Assembly (NCBI GenBank): GCA_030248225.1
Contig: JASANE010026676.1
Location: 1-64,000, forward strand
Direction of reading: 5' to 3'
Origin: Trileptium ribeirensis
Taxonomy: Eukaryota > Nematoda > Enoplea > Enoplida > Thoracostomopsidae
DNA length: 64,000 nt
In this document: positions 53,201 to 59,200 of the stretch, piece by piece
Layout of the letters: each line of letters starts with the position of its first letter
Position numbering within the stretch: the stretch's first letter is position 1
The notes under the pieces: generated by a model
Told to the model about the DNA's origin: nothing
The model's input: the letters and a program-made list of their open reading frames with translations, nothing else
Database searches by the model: none
Made by a program: the position numbers and the translations under genes

Positions 53201-56200
53201 TTATATAATCGTAGTCCAACAAAAAATAATATCGGACTTTATGGCATATGAACTACAGACAAAACGAATACATAGACGGACACGCGGACTTTACGCCGAC
53301 CGACGCAGTCTGCGTCCATTTTTCGAACATTTAACCTTACCTGTGACAGTAAGCACATCGTTAACTTATCTATCTATTAGATTGTGACTCACAAGTGCTT
53401 AACGAGCGGCGTGTTTGATGTGTTAATACTTTATTTACATGCTTTTACAACTTACAACTTATAAAGTAGGCACGCTTTAGTTGAACGGAGCAGACATGAC
53501 ATAGCGACGATTTCAAAGATACCACTGACGAATATGACTGAATAAATCACGTCGTCGATTTTGGTAAGCTCGGAAATTATTATTATATACATTGTAACGT
53601 CGAAGTCAACAATTTAAAACATTTTATCTAAAGTTTGAAAATATCATTTTTTTCAGCGGGCGTTCTTGAGCATACACCGAAAATTCCAAAAAAAGATATA
53701 TCAGTAACAGATGAGTTGAAATAAAAATTGTGACGTCTTCAGCACCTTTTAAAACCTTCATTAAATAGTATTTTCCCTTAATAGATCGACTGTCTCCGGG
53801 GATTATAGAGCTAACAGTGGGCATACTGTTTTGTCATGTCAATTATGAATCTGATAGAAAAGTTCAGTTGAGCAAATTTGTAGATCTCGCAGAGATGAAC
53901 ACAAGGAATATAACTAACTTTTACTATAGCAAACCTGTATTTCTACATGTAGCGGTAAGCCGGTTCTTTTTATGTCCCACAATTTGCCTGGCTACCCACT
54001 TTAAGACGGATCGGGTTAACTCGATGGGAAGATAGGATAAATGGTATATAATGACCTGTCAATTGGCTAAAACCCGAAGACACAATCTTGCATCGTTTCT
54101 CAGTTGTATGACCGCGCGAATGAGCGCAAGGAGATGGGTAGATCATTTAACAGCAATACAACTTCTCGCTTCACAAGCTATGTAATCATCAATGCGTGCT
54201 ATAATGAATGAGCCGGAACCCTTAGTAACTACACACACTATCACACCCATAAAACATTATTTTTATATCGTTCATTACAGCACGCTAAAACAGGAATTGG
54301 CTCACCTGGTATATGAACAAAAGATTTGTCCATGAAATGTGTCCCGCGTACGTAGCCGTACAAACACACACGTCGATCACATTTCGGATTCGATTTTAGC
54401 ATTTCGGCATCGGTTATATCTTCCATTCTGAAGTGGCAATGAGATAAGAGTTTGCAAATTATTAATACTACACTTAGTAACTCCTACCGCGAGGGCAAGC
54501 GATTAAGCGTGTCTAGCCGGCGCTCTTAGAGTCTTAGTAAGTTCCAAATTGAGTATCATAAGCCATTTCAAAGTCCTATATTCACAGGCGCAAAGATAAG
54601 CGCGACGCTACGACCCTTTTCGACGCATTAGACAATGTATTTCTTCAGTTAGATTAAAAATATGAAAATTTTGAATTAACCAGTATGATGCAACCGACCA
54701 GGTGATATTTATAGGGGATGGCCCTCATTGTCCCTGCATAACCCCGAGACAATGCCCACTTACCATAAAATTGTTGTTTTTCACCACCATTATTCTTTTC
54801 CCCATTATTGCTAACATTTGCCCCAATTTTTGGCAGTTTTCCCTAAAATTTTCGGTAAGCTTTAGGCCCGCGTCCTGGGGATCCTCTGCATTTTAGGGTT
54901 TCAAGAGTTCCATAAGTTTTAGAGTGCTAACTTCATCATACACAAAGGCTATTGCATGTGATTACAAATAATGCCGACCATAGATAAAGCCATGCTGGCT
55001 CACTTTCGAAATACCATTTTAGTTATGTCTAACGTTACGAAGAAAACCAACATAGTTATCGTACAACAAAACATATATGGAACGTTCTAATCGAACTTAT
55101 TTACTAACAGGCTATATTCCGGAAATCGGATTGGTTTATGAGGAAACCTAGAAAACTCAGTAAAACGTAAGATTTAGTGATGCTGTATAAAATATGTCAT
55201 GGAATATCGCCAATTGAACTCTCAGAAATGTTTGAACCTGTGGAATCGATCAGAGTTAGAGGTCATCCTTTCCGACTGCGAACGAAATATACGACCAGGC
55301 TAAACTGTCGTCGCTATAATTTTACGTGTCGTAACGTCACCACATTGAATAACTTGCCGGAGTGGGTTGTAGTAGCGCCCAATCTAGCCAGTTTCCAGTC
55401 CCGGCTCCATCGCAGTGGCATGTTACAGTAAGAATTCGTGCTGCTGGCCTAGAAGTTTTCTTTCAGAGCAACTTTGCGGGAGCCATTAAGTTGGCTCCGA
55501 CACTTCGCCCGTGGAATAATTCAATGGACAGAACATCAAACCACATGGATTCAAATATGACCACGTGAAGAAGGTGACTATAACCACGCTGGACACTACA
55601 TAACAAAACCATCATATTCAACGTACCTGATAACCTCACACACGCACGTAAGATAAAAACCAGCAATAGCATGCCAAAATTTGAAAAATGTATTTCTAGC
55701 AAAGGTTCGACGAACCACAGCCAGGCCCAAGGCGAGCCAGCGAAGTCCAGTAAAGGTGTTGATTTCGATGAGTTGATTCCGGATAGTGTCGTTTTCCGAT
55801 TTGACACAACTGTCACGAAAAATTTTTGCGATATCACTATTACCTGATTTGGCAAAGAACTTATAAAATCCAGTTTACACAAATTCTGATCGGAAGATGG
55901 AGTATGAGCAGTTATAGTTCAACTAAATGATCGCTATCATCATCACTTTTAAAATGGAATTAAACAACTACCGAAATCCATCCATCAGGCGATGAGTGGC
56001 GAGTTACACCAACAGCTAAGGAAGCTTTTCCGATTTTTGCTCCAAGTTCCCTCGTTAGAAATACCAATTTTGCAGTGCAAGTATTTTTAAGCTACAAAGC
56101 TACGTTTATTCATTAAAAATAGTGGTAATTATTGTTTGAAAACATTTTGCACACAAAAAAACAAATTTTCACATAAAAAAAATTTTTTTTGGATTTAGTT

Positions 56201-59200
56201 GAACATGTGGGTTCCGGCTGAGTGGGAGGGGACCCATACGTGGGAAAATTTAACAAACAAACATGGGGCATTTAGAAAGTGGTGGCCCCAGATCCCCGCC
56301 ACTGTGGGCAGTTCATATTTCTACACCCACCGTCCCCACAAAAAAAGCATACCGATCAGCAAGGACGTATGGATGCGACGAGCGCCACGCGAGTGGTCGA
56401 AATTTCATCACCGAAATGAAACGAGCTAAATTTTTCACATCGTTGCGAATATATTCGCAGTCGTTTTTGACCATTGAACTCAGATAGAATAACTTTGCGC
56501 CCTAAAACAAAGTACAACGAAGACATTTATCGATACGAAAACGGTCCCCGCATGGTATTGCAAACTGGTTTGGAAAGCGGTGTTCCCAAAGAGCCTTTTG
56601 CAGAATATTCCTGCTATAACATCATTAGGTTATATTGCCAGAGTTTGAAAAATAAATGAACACCAAAGTAATGCAACATAATCATTTTCTAGGTCCAACT
56701 CAGCATATAACCACCAAGAACACAAGAAAATGAGATTTTTGAAACGCTTTAAAAACATGACCGTACGCCAAAATATTTGCTTGGATTAAAATCTTTAAAA
56801 AATCATACTGAAAAAAGTTCAGTTCTTCTTTCAACAGGAACATCATTATTAACACAGTATGACAATATACCGGCTTTTTGCGAAATTACAAATTTTTGCC
56901 AAACACAGGAGAAAAACACTACCTGAATGTTGTAACTAATCGGATCCTTAGACGCTTAAGATAACTTTCAGCAATTGTATGAAAACCAATAAACAAAATA
57001 ATTGTAAAGATCGAAAAAATGATCCCTAAAATTTCGACATCAAATGCGTTTCATCTAATCGAGAGCAGATGGCACTAAAATTGATTGACAACTAACATTA
57101 AATATTGGTCTGTGAATCTCCCTAAAATAGTTGGGAAACAACACACATATTTGCGACTATTAGTGCAGCAATTTGACTAAGTATTAGCCAATTATAGCTA
57201 CAATAATATCGCAATAAATTCGGATTAACGCCGACAAAAATCCAAATAGAGACTGACCAGTATCTGCCCATGGGAGGGTGAAACGAAGCTAACGTGGTTT
57301 CATTTATAAGATGTCATTTTGTAACCTGATAAACTTCGGTCCAAAACCGATGCTTGAGCGTCTTCTTTATTCGTCTCTGCGTCTTCGCATTTTTAATCAC
57401 GTCCAAATGCGTGAGAACGCCCATTATACGAGGCATGCCATGGACCTGGCAAATGTGCAAGAATTCAAACGTTTCCATTTCGAAGCCGTAGCTGGCGTCT
57501 ATCAACAGCAAAATCTGAAAAAAACTATGTTCTCCACAAAAATAATAGAAGGAAATTCAGGGTCTTAGTGGCTTCGGCAGCACAACTGTAAAGCAAATAT
57601 TCTGAACGCCTCGGTATTCGAAAATGATTGTCATGCAGAGGGACAAGCAACAGACGCCATATCCGCGCTATAAACCGCGCGCATTCCTACAAATCGGATA
57701 GCTTTTCTTGGGGTCAATTTTAAACTATTTCTTCGTCCACAAAGTAATCCTTCTCAGTACATGCTTTAAAGCTGGCGACGCACTGTCAAGTTTTTGATTC
57801 ACGAAATTCTAAAAAATCTTCGAGGTGTTAGATTCGATTCCTGCGGATTAAGACCAAATGAACAACCCAAAAAACCCCGGAAGGAAAACGGCGAGATTTC
57901 AGTTTCAAAATGATAACTCGATGTTTAAAACGTAGCGATCGTTCTCTCTGTTTGCAAATCATAACCATATCGCTCTCATATGTCACACTTGGCGGAAATT
58001 AAAATTTTGTTTCTCATAAAGTAGCAAGGCTATTTAGATCAATATTATACATCTGACTATAATATAATTTATCGATATCACATATGAGCTGAGTGGAACG
58101 ATACCTATTTGACAAAAATTGTCTGTAAATATATTAGAAGTCGCAAAACATAGGGCAATTAGGTTTGACACAATAGAAATTTCATAAGATAGCGCCTTCG
58201 ATATAATACCAATCCGCAAGTCAAAACATTGCAAAACTGCAACGTCAAATATTGCACGGTTCCGAGCACCAGGTTTTGCCGGAAGGCGAGTATCAAGCTG
58301 CAAACGTTGGGTCGCTTACTGAAAGCAATTTCAGATGGTGAACAAAACAATTATTAGACGTACCAAATCAGCCACTTTCGCAATATCAATCATCGAATTC
58401 AAATCATTGTTACACTCGATCAACGTCAAGCGTCGCTTTTTACCTAAAAAATACCCAAACCGACGTAACAAAAGTTAACACCAATGGTAGGCACCATGAT
58501 GGCTAGCAACTGACGATATTCGCTTATACAACTGAGATAACATGGTTTATTTTTCTGATGTTGCAACTGGCCATAAAATGTTGTAGCGAAACGTTATATA
58601 ACTATTTTACAAAAATGTTGTAGCGAAACGTTATATAACTATTTTACAAAAATGTTGTAGCGAAACGTTATATAACTATTTTACATTACATTATCGGTAT
58701 CCTCAGAAGCTTTCAAACTATGTTGTGACTGCCATCAACTATTGCAGCGATCCGATGTAATGTTTGATAATTCTTTAAATTACATTATCGGTACCCTCAG
58801 AAGCTTTCACACTATTACACCAGTGTGCAGCTCAATAATACAGTAAACATGGTTCGATGAATTTTAAATCATCCCATAATTTCATGTCATCATAATTACA
58901 CAAAGCTCGACGAACGAATTCAGTACCAATTCCACCGAATATGACTAATCACAGTGCACTCACCTGATACAACATTAACGGGACCGACTGGGTTGTTCAG
59001 TGCTTGCCGGGAATAATATCGCACGAGGCTCTTCAAAACGGTGGTCTTGCCCACTTTGGATGGGCCCACAATGGCAACAACGACAGGAGGCGGCTCCAAC
59101 GGAGTACGGTCGATTACAGGAATGTGAGTTTTACGCTCGATTTTGTCCGCGGTCCTACAATAATTAAGCGTTGCCCGATAACCCGATTATCTATAACCAG

